64,000 bases of DNA from positions 184,018 to 248,017 of the forward strand of contig JAJNBJ010000005.1 in assembly GCA_021155965.1 (NCBI GenBank), in the 5' to 3' direction. Origin of the DNA: Flavipsychrobacter sp. (GTDB taxonomy: Bacteria; Bacteroidota; Bacteroidia; Chitinophagales; Chitinophagaceae). Positions 1 through 8,745 of the stretch are shown in pieces. Below the pieces are notes generated by a model, which worked only from the letters and a program-made list of their open reading frames with translations, had not been told where the DNA came from and made no database searches. How positions within the stretch are numbered: the stretch's first letter is position 1; the number at the start of each line of letters is the position of its first letter. The position numbers were made by a program, and so were the translations under genes.

Positions 1-2
1 CT

Positions 3-320
3 GAACTTACAGGAACAATACTTGATGGCGTGACACGCAATTCACTTCTCACCATTGCCCGGGATAAAGGAATAAAGGTGGAGGAAAGAAGAATAAGTTA
101 CCACGAACTGGTGAAAGCATTTGAAGCTGGAAAAAAAGTGGAAGCCTTTGGCGCTGGCACAGCCGCAGTAGTTGCACCCATAGAGGTTATTGGTATAGGC
201 CATAAGGAATACAAATGCTACATAGAACCTGATGCTGTGATGTATAAACTGCAAAAAGAGCTGCATGATATAAGAAAAGGCATTATACCCGATGTACATG
301 GCTGGAATGACATCATATAA
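3..320 (+). CDS. ilvE: Branched-chain amino acid aminotransferase, 3' part
   Basis: This is the C-terminal ~105 residues of a class IV PLP-dependent aminotransferase; the 5' part lies outside the window, and the frame is open from base 3. The segment GTAAVVAPIEVIG followed by a C-terminal helix is typical of branched-chain aminotransferases, which interconvert Leu, Ile and Val with their 2-oxo acids using glutamate. The catalytic lysine would lie upstream and is not visible. Family assignment is fairly secure; the distinction from D-amino-acid or aminodeoxychorismate relatives rests on the GTAAVV stretch. A GNAT gene follows within about 8 bases, so the two are probably cotranscribed. Confidence 0.85.
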   Translation, partial: ELTGTILDGVTRNSLLTIARDKGIKVEERRISYHELVKAFEAGKKVEAFGAGTAAVVAPIEVIGIGHKEYKCYIEPDAVMYKLQKELHDIRKGIIPDVHGWNDII

Positions 321-328
321 ATGTGCAT

Positions 329-772
329 ATGCAACCTGTAACTATTGACTATAAAGGCTATACCATTACTACTGACAAAAGCATGATGAATGTGCATGAT
401 GTTCATCTGTGGCTGTCTGAAAGATCGTATTGGGTTCCTGGAATAGCATTTGAAAAGGTGAAAGCTGCATTTGATAACTCTTATTGTATTGCTGCAATTA
501 AAGATAACAGGCAGGTAGGCTATGGGCGCCTTGTAACCGATTATGCCTTTTTTGCCTACCTGGCGGATGTATATGTAGAGGAAGAACACAGGGGCAAAGG
601 AATAAGTAAAGCAATGATGAAAATATTGTTCGAGCAGGATTGGGTAACACAACTCCGTGGCGTGATGCTGGCAACAAAAGATGCACATGATCTTTACAGG
701 CAATTCGGTTTTTCAGAAATTCCAAATCCGGAGCGCTATATGAAATTAACCCTGCAGGAAACAAGTTCATAA
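329..772 (+). CDS. GNAT family N-acetyltransferase
   Basis: A 147-residue single-domain GNAT acetyltransferase. The acetyl-CoA binding motif A is visible around residues 80-95 as DVYVEEEHRGKGISKAMM, with the expected R-x-x-G/K-G pattern, and the C-terminal DLYRQFGF segment is the usual motif B ending. I chose the ATG at 329; an in-frame GTG at 323 overlaps the region just after the previous stop and is less likely. The substrate cannot be read from the sequence. Spacing of a few bases from the aminotransferase suggests translation from the same transcript. Confidence 0.85.
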   Translation: MQPVTIDYKGYTITTDKSMMNVHDVHLWLSERSYWVPGIAFEKVKAAFDNSYCIAAIKDNRQVGYGRLVTDYAFFAYLADVYVEEEHRGKGISKAMMKILFEQDWVTQLRGVMLATKDAHDLYRQFGFSEIPNPERYMKLTLQETSS

Positions 773-802
773 CATAAAAAATGCCCCTTTAGGGGTTGTA
801 GT

Positions 803-1363
803 ATGCTACAATACTTAGACAGCGCAAAACGCCAATTCAAACTATACAAACAGCTTGGTGAAAAAGCCATTGCACAGGTCAGCGATGCCGACCTTAACTG
901 GCAGGCTAATGAAGACAGCAACAGCATAGCCCTGATCGTTAAGCATATGTGGGGCAATATGCTCAGCCGGTGGACCGACTTCCTCACTACCGATGGCGAA
1001 AAGCCCTGGCGCCAGCGTGATGCAGAGTTTGAAGGCGCAATGACAAGGGATGAGCTGATGCAAAAGTGGGAAGAAGGCTGGCAGTGCCTGTTCAACGCGC
1101 TGGATAGCATCACAGATACGGACCTTGAGCGTATCGTCTATATCCGTAATGAAGGAGATACTGTACTGAACGCAATAAACAGGCAAATTTCTCATTATTG
1201 TTATCATGTAGGGCAGATAGTATATATCTCTAAACTTCGCATCACCAAAGAATGGGAGAGTCTCTCAATTCCACGCAATAAATCAAACGAATACAACGCG
1301 AAAAAATTCGCTGAGGAGAAAGGCAACAAGCATTTTACGGATGAATGGGTGGAGAAGAAGTAG
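803..1363 (+). CDS. DinB-like DUF1572 family protein
   Basis: A 186-residue four-helix DinB/YfiT-superfamily protein of the DUF1572 type. The putative metal-binding histidines are all present: His48 in the VKHMWGN segment and His131/His135 in the SHYCYHVGQ segment. The superfamily contains metal-dependent thiol transferases and many proteins of unknown role; no substrate can be inferred here. An AGGGG tract about 8 bases before the ATG could serve as ribosome binding site, and a short CCCC-TTTA-GGGG hairpin (784-795) sits in the leader. The gene is convergent with the HAD gene, with only one base between the two stop codons. Confidence 0.85.
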   Translation: MLQYLDSAKRQFKLYKQLGEKAIAQVSDADLNWQANEDSNSIALIVKHMWGNMLSRWTDFLTTDGEKPWRQRDAEFEGAMTRDELMQKWEEGWQCLFNALDSITDTDLERIVYIRNEGDTVLNAINRQISHYCYHVGQIVYISKLRITKEWESLSIPRNKSNEYNAKKFAEEKGNKHFTDEWVEKK

Positions 1364-1364
1364 A

Positions 1365-2015
1365 CTATATCATTCCCAGGTCAAAATCCTCCAAACTCTT
1401 CAGTTTTGCATCCGCGATCGAAAAACGTGGATCATCAAAATGCAGGTCGTCTGGAATAGCTATTACTTTCATTCTTGCTGCTTTACCTGCTATTACACCA
1501 TTCACAGAATCCTCTAATACAAGGCATTCGTTATGCTTAGCACCTAATTCTTTAGCGCTATAGAGGAATACGGCAGGGTGCGGCTTGCCCATTTCTACCA
1601 CATCAGCCGATGTGATCACGTCAAAATACTTAGCTATATCAAAATGCTCCACGAGGGCGTCTATCATATGCTTTGGAGAAGATGATGCAAGGCCAATTTT
1701 ATATTTATGCTTCCTGAGTAATTGCAATGTCTTTTCCACCCCATCCAGTATCCTGCCGCTGTTCTTCGACGAAGCTATAATATCGTCCAGTATCTCATCA
1801 GCCACCTCTTTCGATGTTTTACCCTCCCATGGATAATGAATAGCCCAGTGGTCGGTCACTTCATATATACGCAATCCCGTAGTCTCTTTAAATTTCGCCC
1901 TGGTGATAGGTATTTTATGTTTCTCCGCTACCTTCAGCATACTTACACCCCATAATGGTTCAGTATCCAGCAGCAACCCATCCATATCGAATAAAACGGT
2001 ATTTATCATAGTCAT
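1365..2015 (-). CDS. HAD-IA hydrolase, HxpB/beta-phosphoglucomutase-like
   Basis: A 216-residue HAD superfamily subfamily IA phosphatase. Motif I is DMDGLLLDTE (nucleophile Asp10, acid/base Asp12), motif II is the Ser in LASSSPK, motif III is the Lys in MGKPHPAVF, and motif IV is the acidic pair in VLEDSVNG. The helical cap between motifs I and II matches the hexitol phosphatase/2-deoxyglucose-6-phosphatase (HxpB/YniC) group. It probably dephosphorylates small sugar phosphates in the cytoplasm; the exact substrate is unknown. A second ATG at 2009 (reading MINTVLFDMDG) is equally plausible. A consensus -7 element lies at 2026-2033. Confidence 0.85.
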   Translation of the reverse strand: MTMINTVLFDMDGLLLDTEPLWGVSMLKVAEKHKIPITRAKFKETTGLRIYEVTDHWAIHYPWEGKTSKEVADEILDDIIASSKNSGRILDGVEKTLQLLRKHKYKIGLASSSPKHMIDALVEHFDIAKYFDVITSADVVEMGKPHPAVFLYSAKELGAKHNECLVLEDSVNGVIAGKAARMKVIAIPDDLHFDDPRFSIADAKLKSLEDFDLGMI

Positions 2016-2025
2016 TTAGCTCTCG

Positions 2026-2033
2026 CAAAAGTA
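2026..2033 (-). promoter_or_regulatory. -7 promoter element for the HAD gene
   Basis: On the minus strand this reads TACTTTTG, a perfect match to the Bacteroidota TAnnTTTG element. Start codons at 2015/2009 would give a leader of only about 5-12 nt. No good TTTG -33 box at the usual spacing was seen. Confidence 0.5.
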
Positions 2034-2147
2034 CTTACTGGCTTCAACTTACGCCTGCTGTTTTTAAACATATTCCTTTTATTAAATGTTTAGTGATTTT
2101 TCGGGTGAAATTTGGTTAAAAACAACCCTAAATCCCGCTTCAAATGC

Positions 2148-2155
2148 TATTTTTG
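2148..2155 (+). promoter_or_regulatory. -7 promoter element for the M16 peptidase operon
   Basis: TATTTTTG matches TAnnTTTG exactly and lies 20 bases before the ATG at 2175. Because it sits downstream of an in-frame alternative start at 2112, it supports 2175 as the true start. Confidence 0.55.
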
Positions 2156-2174
2156 CGGCAAATCTCATTTTTAT

Positions 2175-3554
2175 ATGAAGCGGAAAGCTTTTTACAGTTT
2201 GTTGCTGGGCGCATCTTTATTAGCATGTGCAAAACAGGCAACAGCTACCATTAAATTCAAAGAATATACTTTGCCTAACGGCTTGCATGTCATCCTGCAG
2301 GAGGACCATTCTACTCCTATTGTGGCGGTTTCGGTTATGTACCATGTGGGGTCTAAAAACGAAGACCCGCAGCGCACAGGTTTTGCACACTTCTTCGAGC
2401 ACCTGCTCTTCGAAGGCAGCGACAACATCAAGCGCGGCGAGTACATGAAATTTATCCAGTCGGCAGGCGGGCAGCTGAATGCCAATACCACACAAGACCG
2501 CACTTTCTATTTCGAAGTGCTGCCATCAAACCAGCTCGAACTTGCCCTATGGATGGAGTCAGAGCGCATGGCACATGCTAAGATCGATGCCACAGGCGTG
2601 GAAACACAGCGCAAGGTGGTGAAGGAAGAAAAGAAACAGCGCTACGACAATACGCCATATGGCCAGCTCATTAATGTGATCTTCGAAAATGCCTATGTAA
2701 AATACCCTTACCGCTGGAGCCCTATTGGTAAAGAACAATACATAGACCAGGCCACGCTCGATGAGTTCATGAACTTTTATAAAACATTCTATGTCCCTAA
2801 TAATGCCGTGCTGGTAATAGCAGGCGATATTCAGGCAGACCAAACAACCGCACTCATCAGCAAATATTTCGGCGAGATACCTAAAGGCACAAAGGCAATT
2901 CCCCGCCCCACGGAGATAGAACCTGCACAAACAGCAGAAAGGCGTGTTAACTTCTACGACAACGTTCAGCTTCCGGCTATCATTTTGGGCTATCACATAC
3001 CTAAACAGGGTACACCTGACTACTATGCCGTGCAGATGCTTACACAATTACTCTCTCAGGGCAAAAGCTCCCGATTCGAAAAAGAGATAGTAGACAAACA
3101 GGAGAAAGCCGTACAAGCTGCAGCATTCGATTTGGGTAACGAAGATCCTGGCATGGCGATTATGTTGGGTATTGCCAATATGGGTGTTAAACCTGAAGAA
3201 CTGGAAAAGGCTATGCTGGATGAGATCGAAAATGTAAAAAAGAATGGTGTTACGGACGAAGAGTATACCAAGCTGCAAAACACTGCCGAAAATGACTTTA
3301 TTTCTCAAAACCAGAAAAATGTGGGCGTTGCCACGAATCTTGCTACCTACTATACTTTCCTGGGTGATGCTAACCTTATCAACACTGAACTGGAACGATA
3401 TAAGAAAGTAACGAAGGACGATATTAAGCGTGTTGCAACTAAATACCTGACCAAAGAAAACCGCCTGGTGGTGTACTACCTGCCTAAATCAGAGGAAAAG
3501 AAAAAAGATGGCGAAAAAGCGCCCGCAACCAAACCAAACAACGTTAAGAAATAA
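2175..3554 (+). CDS. M16 family zinc metallopeptidase (HxxEH)
   Basis: A 459-residue secreted pitrilysin-family (M16) peptidase. The inverted zinc motif HFFEH is at residues 72-76, and the third ligand glutamate falls in KEEKKQR about 76 residues later, the standard spacing. Two M16 lobes follow (peptidase domain, then the inactive homologous domain), giving a half-size clam-shell subunit. The N-terminus is a signal peptide; LLAC at residues 15-18 could be a lipobox, so it may be a periplasm-facing lipoprotein. I chose ATG 2175 because the hydrophobic signal begins there and a promoter element lies between it and the upstream in-frame codon. The next gene encodes its likely non-catalytic partner, 34 bases downstream. 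Confidence 0.9.
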   Translation: MKRKAFYSLLLGASLLACAKQATATIKFKEYTLPNGLHVILQEDHSTPIVAVSVMYHVGSKNEDPQRTGFAHFFEHLLFEGSDNIKRGEYMKFIQSAGGQLNANTTQDRTFYFEVLPSNQLELALWMESERMAHAKIDATGVETQRKVVKEEKKQRYDNTPYGQLINVIFENAYVKYPYRWSPIGKEQYIDQATLDEFMNFYKTFYVPNNAVLVIAGDIQADQTTALISKYFGEIPKGTKAIPRPTEIEPAQTAERRVNFYDNVQLPAIILGYHIPKQGTPDYYAVQMLTQLLSQGKSSRFEKEIVDKQEKAVQAAAFDLGNEDPGMAIMLGIANMGVKPEELEKAMLDEIENVKKNGVTDEEYTKLQNTAENDFISQNQKNVGVATNLATYYTFLGDANLINTELERYKKVTKDDIKRVATKYLTKENRLVVYYLPKSEEKKKDGEKAPATKPNNVKK

Positions 3555-3588
3555 TTCATAATTAGCTGATAAGCTTAAAAATATTCAA

Positions 3589-5688
3589 ATGAAAAAGATA
3601 ACATTCTCCATAATTGCAATTGTACTCTTTTCTGCCGCCATAGCGCAGAAACTCGACAGGAGCATAAAACCCAAACCGGGCCCAGCCCCTGAGATTAAAC
3701 TGGGCAATACCGAAAGTTTTACTTTGCCTAATGGAATGAAGGTATTTGTTGTTGAGAACCACAAACTACCCACCATTTCATGCAGCATCCAGTTTGATGT
3801 AAATCCAGAACTGCAGGGAAACATGGCCGGCTACCGCGAAATGATGTCTGAACTGCTTACAGCGGGCACGACGACAAGGACGAAAGAAAAGCTGAACAGC
3901 GAGATAGACCAGATGGGCGCCAGCATTAATGTTAGCGACGAGGGAATGTTTGGCAGGGGCATGAAAAAATACATGGGTAAAATATTCGAGCTGATGGCCG
4001 ATATGGCTATGAATGCTGTAATAACCAATGAGGAGCTCGAAAAAGCCAAAAAGAAAATGTTATCCGGCATCCAGACCCAGAAAAACCAGCCGGACGCAAT
4101 GGTGAACAATGTAAGTGCCGTAGTGAATTTTGGGGATAAACATCCATACGGCGAAATAGCAACAGAAGAGACCGTAAAAAAGATCACTGTTGACCGTTGC
4201 ATACAATACTATAAAACATACTTCCGCCCCAATGTCGCCTATGTTGCTATTGTAGGGGATATTACTATGGCAGAAGTAAAACCATTAATAGAAAGCTACT
4301 TTGGTAAATGGGAGCGTGCTAACGTACCTGTTGCAACTTATGCACTTCGTGCGCCCATAAACGCCAGCCGCACTACAAAAGTTGATTTCGCCCCGCGTAC
4401 TGGTGCTGTGCAGAGTGTGGTAAATGTTACATACCCAATAGACCTGAAGCCGGGCACACCCGATGTGATCAAAGCAAAGGTGGCTAACACCATATTGGGC
4501 GGCGGGTCATTTGGCCGTCTTTTCCTGCACATCAGGGAAGCGCATGGATGGGGTTATGGCTCCTACTCTACCATCCAGGAAGACGATAAGGTTGGCAGCT
4601 TCAGCGCAGAGTTGAAAGTACAGAATAATGTATCCGACAGCGCACTCGAGGTATTGCTTGACGAAATGCGTATCATGCGCAGCCAGCCAGTACCCGATAC
4701 AACGCTGCAAAACTGCATTACTTACATGTCGGGCAATTTTGCTATCGGCTTGGAAGACCCTAAACGCGTAGCACAGTTCGCTATCAATATCGAGCGTTAC
4801 AATATGCCGAAAGACTATTACCAGAACTACCTGAAGAACCTGAGCGCAGTAACTGCTGCCGATGTTATGGAAGTTTCTAAAAAATACATTCTTCCCGACC
4901 AGGCGAATATCGTAGTAGCAGGCAACAAAGATGCTGTTGCATCTAAATTGACCAAGTATTCGGCAGATGGTAAGATCGATTATTTTGACTGGGCCGGCAA
5001 ACCATTGGTTATTTCTGAAGCTACTGCTGCACCCTCCGGCATTACTGCCGATGAAGTTTATAAAAAGTATCTAACTGCAATGGGTGGTGAAAAAGCGTTT
5101 AACAGCATTAAAGATCTGAAACTCGTCATGAAAACCAGCTTCCAGGGGCGGGATATGTCTGTGACGATAATCAAGAAAAGCCCTAATAAATCATTACAGT
5201 CGATGGATATGGAAATGGGCGCTCAAAAAATGAATGTAGGCAAATCGGTATTCGATGGAACAAAAGGCTACCAGGCGGGGGGCGGACAAAGAAAAGATAT
5301 GACCGAGGAAGAAATAAATGAGGCGAAAGAAGAAGCAGACATTGCTGCTGATCTCCACCCCGAAAAATATGGCATTAAGCGTACCCTGGCAGGCATGGAA
5401 CAAGTGAATGGCATAAATGCTTATAAAATTAACGTGGTAGACGGCAGAGGCAAAAAATCAACCGAGTACTATGATGCTGCTTCCTCCATGCTTATCAAGA
5501 AGATAAAGGGCGAAGGCGATGAAATGGAAACAACCGACTATGCCGACTATAAAGAAGTTACCGGCACCAATGGTTTTAAAGTGGCATACACTATAACACA
5601 AGTTGGCGGCGGACTTCCTGTGCCACTTACCTTTAAAGTGCAAACTGCAGAAGCGAACACCAATATCCCGGACAGCGAATTCAACTAA
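3589..5688 (+). CDS. M16 peptidase-like protein lacking the zinc motif, with C-terminal LolA-like extension
   Basis: A 699-residue secreted protein with a clear signal peptide ending in AIAQ. The first ~460 residues are an M16 pair of lobes, but the zinc motif is missing: the equivalent position reads GYREMMSELL. The substrate-binding R/Y-type segment GGGSFGRLFLHIRE...GWGYGSYS is retained. This is the pattern of the non-catalytic partner in heterodimeric M16 enzymes, where the active subunit is the upstream gene. The last ~200 residues (from about AMGGEKAFNSIKDLKL) form an extra beta-rich domain resembling lipoprotein-sorting/LolA-like folds seen fused to other Bacteroidota proteins. Substrate unknown. 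A strong terminator follows. Confidence 0.87.
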   Translation: MKKITFSIIAIVLFSAAIAQKLDRSIKPKPGPAPEIKLGNTESFTLPNGMKVFVVENHKLPTISCSIQFDVNPELQGNMAGYREMMSELLTAGTTTRTKEKLNSEIDQMGASINVSDEGMFGRGMKKYMGKIFELMADMAMNAVITNEELEKAKKKMLSGIQTQKNQPDAMVNNVSAVVNFGDKHPYGEIATEETVKKITVDRCIQYYKTYFRPNVAYVAIVGDITMAEVKPLIESYFGKWERANVPVATYALRAPINASRTTKVDFAPRTGAVQSVVNVTYPIDLKPGTPDVIKAKVANTILGGGSFGRLFLHIREAHGWGYGSYSTIQEDDKVGSFSAELKVQNNVSDSALEVLLDEMRIMRSQPVPDTTLQNCITYMSGNFAIGLEDPKRVAQFAINIERYNMPKDYYQNYLKNLSAVTAADVMEVSKKYILPDQANIVVAGNKDAVASKLTKYSADGKIDYFDWAGKPLVISEATAAPSGITADEVYKKYLTAMGGEKAFNSIKDLKLVMKTSFQGRDMSVTIIKKSPNKSLQSMDMEMGAQKMNVGKSVFDGTKGYQAGGGQRKDMTEEEINEAKEEADIAADLHPEKYGIKRTLAGMEQVNGINAYKINVVDGRGKKSTEYYDAASSMLIKKIKGEGDEMETTDYADYKEVTGTNGFKVAYTITQVGGGLPVPLTFKVQTAEANTNIPDSEFN

Positions 5689-5708
5689 TAACTGACCATC
5701 ACCACACC

Positions 5709-5741
5709 AAAAAAAACACCGCTCAATGCGGTGTTTTTTTT
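5709..5741 (+). terminator. Rho-independent terminator after the M16 pair
   Basis: A CACCGC/GCGGTG stem (5717-5722 with 5728-5733) with a 5-base loop, flanked by an A run before and a run of eight T after, so the stem can extend by A:T pairs. It lies about 20-50 bases after the stop of the second M16 gene. Confidence 0.9.
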
Positions 5742-5760
5742 ATCAGCCATAACATTCAGG

Positions 5761-6161
5761 TTATTCCACCAATATTTTCCTTACCCATTGCTTCTCAGCA
5801 GAATCTTCGTTACCCCACAAATTTTTCCGGCAGATAAACCGGCAGAGGGTATAATTTCCGGGATAAGCCTGTTTTGCCACATTTGGTTTTTTATATGTGG
5901 CCAGAGTGCTTTGTTGGCCTATTTTATGTGTTTTATCATAAGGTATAAAGGGGTATAAAAGGGTATAATTATACCCTGAAAAGGTATAATTATACCCGAA
6001 AAAGGTATAAAAAAGGTATAATTTCCAATAAACAAAGAACTGTCAAAATGCTTGCCCACAGGCGTTTTCAGCCATTTGCGATGCAATTATAAATGCAGCA
6101 AAAAGTGTGCCAGAGTTGGCATGCCTGCCAGCAGGCAAAAAATAATTAATGTTCTTATCAT
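5761..6161 (-). pseudogene. Gutted fourth copy of the NHL-repeat T9SS gene
   Basis: Only the two ends of a gene are left. At 6161 an ATG two bases after the stop of the next unit starts MIRTLIIFCLLAG, matching the signal peptide of the intact unit, then runs into unrelated sequence and stops. At 5799-5761 the minus strand encodes the C-terminal tail AEKQWVRKILVE followed by TAA, nearly identical to the last residues of the other units (KQWVRKILVE). Everything between is gone and is occupied by a GGTATAA-rich repeat element and other noncoding sequence. The deletion or replacement history is inferred; the two matching ends are seen directly. Confidence 0.7.
5848..6022. repeat. GGTATAA-rich dispersed element, copy A
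   Basis: Starts with GGTATAATTT, then 93 bases later enters a cluster of GGTATAA heptamers, including the palindromes GGGTATAATTATACCC (5961-5976) and GGTATAATTATACC (5983-5996). Copy B at 63730-63911 has the same start, the same 93-base offset and an almost identical block of about 48 bases (A: about 5920-5967). It lies inside the remains of an NHL gene. No ORF is evident. Function unknown; the palindromes could fold in RNA or bind a protein. Confidence 0.75.
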
Positions 6162-6163
6162 CC

Positions 6164-7333
6164 TTACTCCACCAATATTTTCCTTACCCATTGTTTATCT
6201 GCGGTAGCTATTTGCACCAGGTACATACCCGGCGGCACATGCAGGTTAATGTTTGTTTCTTTGTTGGTGGCTGTGGTTAGCTCGTGTACCCTTGCGCCGG
6301 TTACATCTGTTACCACCACCTGCACCTGCTCATCTGCAAGCGAGGAGACCCGCACCGTAAACACCCCATCTCCCGCAGGGTTGGGGTACACCTTTACCAC
6401 ATCATCGTTTTGCACCACACCCGGCACCTCTACAAATACACTGTCATTCAGGTCAAGGCGGCGAACGATATTATTGCCATATTCGGCAACATACAGGCAA
6501 TTATTTTTGCCAAGACAAAGGATACGTGGCCGGAACATCTTTGCCGATGTGCCGGGTCCGCCATCGCCGCTAAAACCGTTTGTAGTACCCGCGATGGAGG
6601 TGATAATGCCTGCAGGATTTACCTTATGGATACGGTGTCCCGGGTCATGATTAGCTATGTATACATTGCCATTACTATCAGGCCATACACCATAAGCATT
6701 CATGCCTGTAGCAGTAGCGGGCCCTCCTTCACCGCTATAGGCGGTTGTGCCATTGCCTGCAAAGGTGGTAATGATGCCAACGGCATTTATCTTGCGTACA
6801 CGGCCGCTACTGGCTATATACAAGTTCCCATACTTGTCTACAGCAATTTGCCCGTTATTGGTAGAAATTTGAGCTGTATCTGCCATACCGCCATCGCCGC
6901 TGTACCCGCCTACTCCTGTTCCGGCTATGGTAGTGATGATGCCGGCTGTGTCTACCTTTCGGATAAAATCACCTGCTCCTACATATATGTTCCCTGCTGT
7001 GTCTGTGCACAGGCCCACACCTGTACCTATGCCTGCAGCAGTAGCAGGCCCGCCATCACCCGAAGGGGTTGTAGAGCCATTGCCGGCAAAGGTGGTGATG
7101 ATGCCTGTAGTATCTACTTTGCGGATGCGCTTATTGTTCCGGTCAAAAAAATAGACATTTCCCTTTTTATCAAAAGTTATACCTCTTGGCTCATCTATTC
7201 TTGCTGCAGTCGCAGGCCCACCATCACCGCTAAAACCGGCTGAGCTAATACCCCCGCCAACAAACGCGTGAATGATACCCGCTGTGTCCACCTTTCGCAA
7301 ATTGTGGTATACTCCGGATACACTGATATACAT
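6164..7333 (-). CDS. NHL-repeat T9SS protein, unit 3, 5'-truncated (probable pseudogene)
   Basis: The open frame encodes 389 residues of NHL beta-propeller repeats (repeated GIITTFAGNG...SGDGGPATAAG units) and a T9SS type A sorting domain (VKVYPNPAGDGVFTV to VRKILVE). Compared with unit 2 it lacks the signal peptide and first NHL repeat. The start of the lost part survives just upstream: an ATG at 7376, three bases after the preceding stop, begins MIRTLIIF but is out of frame with the rest. The join (about 7345-7355) therefore looks like an internal deletion with a frame change. Without a Sec signal the product could not reach the T9SS, so this copy is probably non-functional. Confidence 0.75.
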   Translation of the reverse strand: MYISVSGVYHNLRKVDTAGIIHAFVGGGISSAGFSGDGGPATAARIDEPRGITFDKKGNVYFFDRNNKRIRKVDTTGIITTFAGNGSTTPSGDGGPATAAGIGTGVGLCTDTAGNIYVGAGDFIRKVDTAGIITTIAGTGVGGYSGDGGMADTAQISTNNGQIAVDKYGNLYIASSGRVRKINAVGIITTFAGNGTTAYSGEGGPATATGMNAYGVWPDSNGNVYIANHDPGHRIHKVNPAGIITSIAGTTNGFSGDGGPGTSAKMFRPRILCLGKNNCLYVAEYGNNIVRRLDLNDSVFVEVPGVVQNDDVVKVYPNPAGDGVFTVRVSSLADEQVQVVVTDVTGARVHELTTATNKETNINLHVPPGMYLVQIATADKQWVRKILVE

Positions 7334-7378
7334 ATTGCCAATTGCGTCTATAAAAAATAATTAATGTTCTTATCATAA

Positions 7379-8743
7379 TCACTCCACCAATATTTTCCTT
7401 ACCCATTGCTTATCTGCCGTAGCTATTTGCACAAGGTACATACCCGGCGGCACATGCAGGCTAATGTTTGTTTCTTTGTTGGTGGTTGTGGTGAGTTCGT
7501 GTACCCTTGCGCCGGTTACATCTGTTACCACCACCTGCACCTGCTCATCTGCAAGTGTGGATACCCGCACCGTAAACACCCCATCTCCCGCTGGGTTGGG
7601 AAATACTTTTACCACATCCTCATTCTGCGCCACACCCGGCACACTAACAAATACACTGTCATTCAAATCAAGGCGGCGTATGCAGTAGTTATTTAAATCA
7701 GCTATATACAGGCAGTTATTTTTACCCAGGTACAGATACCTGGGTCGGAACATTTTCGCGGCTGTGCCAGGGCCGCCATCACCGCTATACCCACCACCTG
7801 ATACTGACGAGCTACCGATGCCTGCAATGGTGGTGATAATACCTGCGGAGTTTATTTTGCGGACACGGTGGGCCGGATCCTGATCAGTTATGTATACATT
7901 GCCATTACTATCCGGAAAAACGCCATGAGAGTTCATGCCCGCTGCTGTTGCTGGTCCACCATCACCACTATAGGTAGTACCATTTCCGGCAAATGTGGTA
8001 ATAATACCTGCTGCATTTATCCTGCGTACGTGGCCGGAGTTAGGTATATACAGGCTCCCATACTTATCTATAGCAATTTGTCCAAAATTGGTAGAAATTT
8101 GAGCTGTATCCGCCATACCGCCATCGCCGCTATATCCTGCCACTCCCGTTCCGGCTATAGTGCTAATAATACCTGCGGTATCAACCTTGCGGACAAAATC
8201 ACCGGCTCCTATATAAATGTTTCCGGCAGTATCTGTGCAAAGGCCGCAACCTATACCTATGCCTGCTGCAGTAGCAGGCCCGCCATCGCCCGATGGTGTT
8301 GTGGAGCCATTACCTGCAAAAGTGGTGATGATGCCTGCAGTATCAACCTTGCGCACGCGCTTATTGTTCCGGTCCAGGAAATACACATTGCCTTTTTTAT
8401 CAAAGGTTATGCCTCTTGGGTCATCTATTTTTGCCACAGTTGCAGGGCCACCATCACCTGCGAAGCCGGATAATATGCTCGGTCCGCCCACAAATGTATG
8501 AATAATGCCTGCTGTGTCTACCTTGCGCAAATTGGAAAATGTGCCTTCAACACTTATATACATATTGCCGTGCGCATCCATTGCCACTGCGTAGGGATAA
8601 ACAATTGTAGCTGCAGTTGCCGGTCCGCCATCGCCGGCGTACCCGTTCACGGTACCTGTGCCTGCTACTGTGGTGATGCGCTGTGCCGCACCGGTTAGGA
8701 CATTTACTGCCAGCAGGCAAACCATAACTAATGTTCTTATCAT
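7379..8743 (-). CDS. NHL-repeat protein with T9SS sorting domain, unit 2 (intact)
   Basis: About 454 residues: signal peptide (MIRTLVMVCLLAVNVLTGAAQ), a run of NHL repeats each with the pattern AGIITTIAGTG..YSGDGGPATAA and DxxGNxYI, and a C-terminal T9SS type A sorting domain starting at VKVFPNPAGDG. NHL repeats form beta-propellers used for binding; this protein is expected to be exported and displayed on the cell surface or released. The ATG at 8743 is preferred over a GTG at 8749. It is the only unit of the four-member array with all three parts in one frame. The stop of the upstream unit lies 3-5 bases before its start, suggesting translational coupling. Confidence 0.85.
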   Translation of the reverse strand: MIRTLVMVCLLAVNVLTGAAQRITTVAGTGTVNGYAGDGGPATAATIVYPYAVAMDAHGNMYISVEGTFSNLRKVDTAGIIHTFVGGPSILSGFAGDGGPATVAKIDDPRGITFDKKGNVYFLDRNNKRVRKVDTAGIITTFAGNGSTTPSGDGGPATAAGIGIGCGLCTDTAGNIYIGAGDFVRKVDTAGIISTIAGTGVAGYSGDGGMADTAQISTNFGQIAIDKYGSLYIPNSGHVRRINAAGIITTFAGNGTTYSGDGGPATAAGMNSHGVFPDSNGNVYITDQDPAHRVRKINSAGIITTIAGIGSSSVSGGGYSGDGGPGTAAKMFRPRYLYLGKNNCLYIADLNNYCIRRLDLNDSVFVSVPGVAQNEDVVKVFPNPAGDGVFTVRVSTLADEQVQVVVTDVTGARVHELTTTTNKETNISLHVPPGMYLVQIATADKQWVRKILVE

Positions 8744-8745
8744 AA

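Noticed and set aside
6284..7243. 319-residue plus-strand ORF across NHL unit 3
   Set aside because: It is antisense to the NHL repeats, and its Cys/Ala/Tyr-rich sequence simply mirrors repetitive NHL codons. Similar ORFs occur over the other units (7868-8473).
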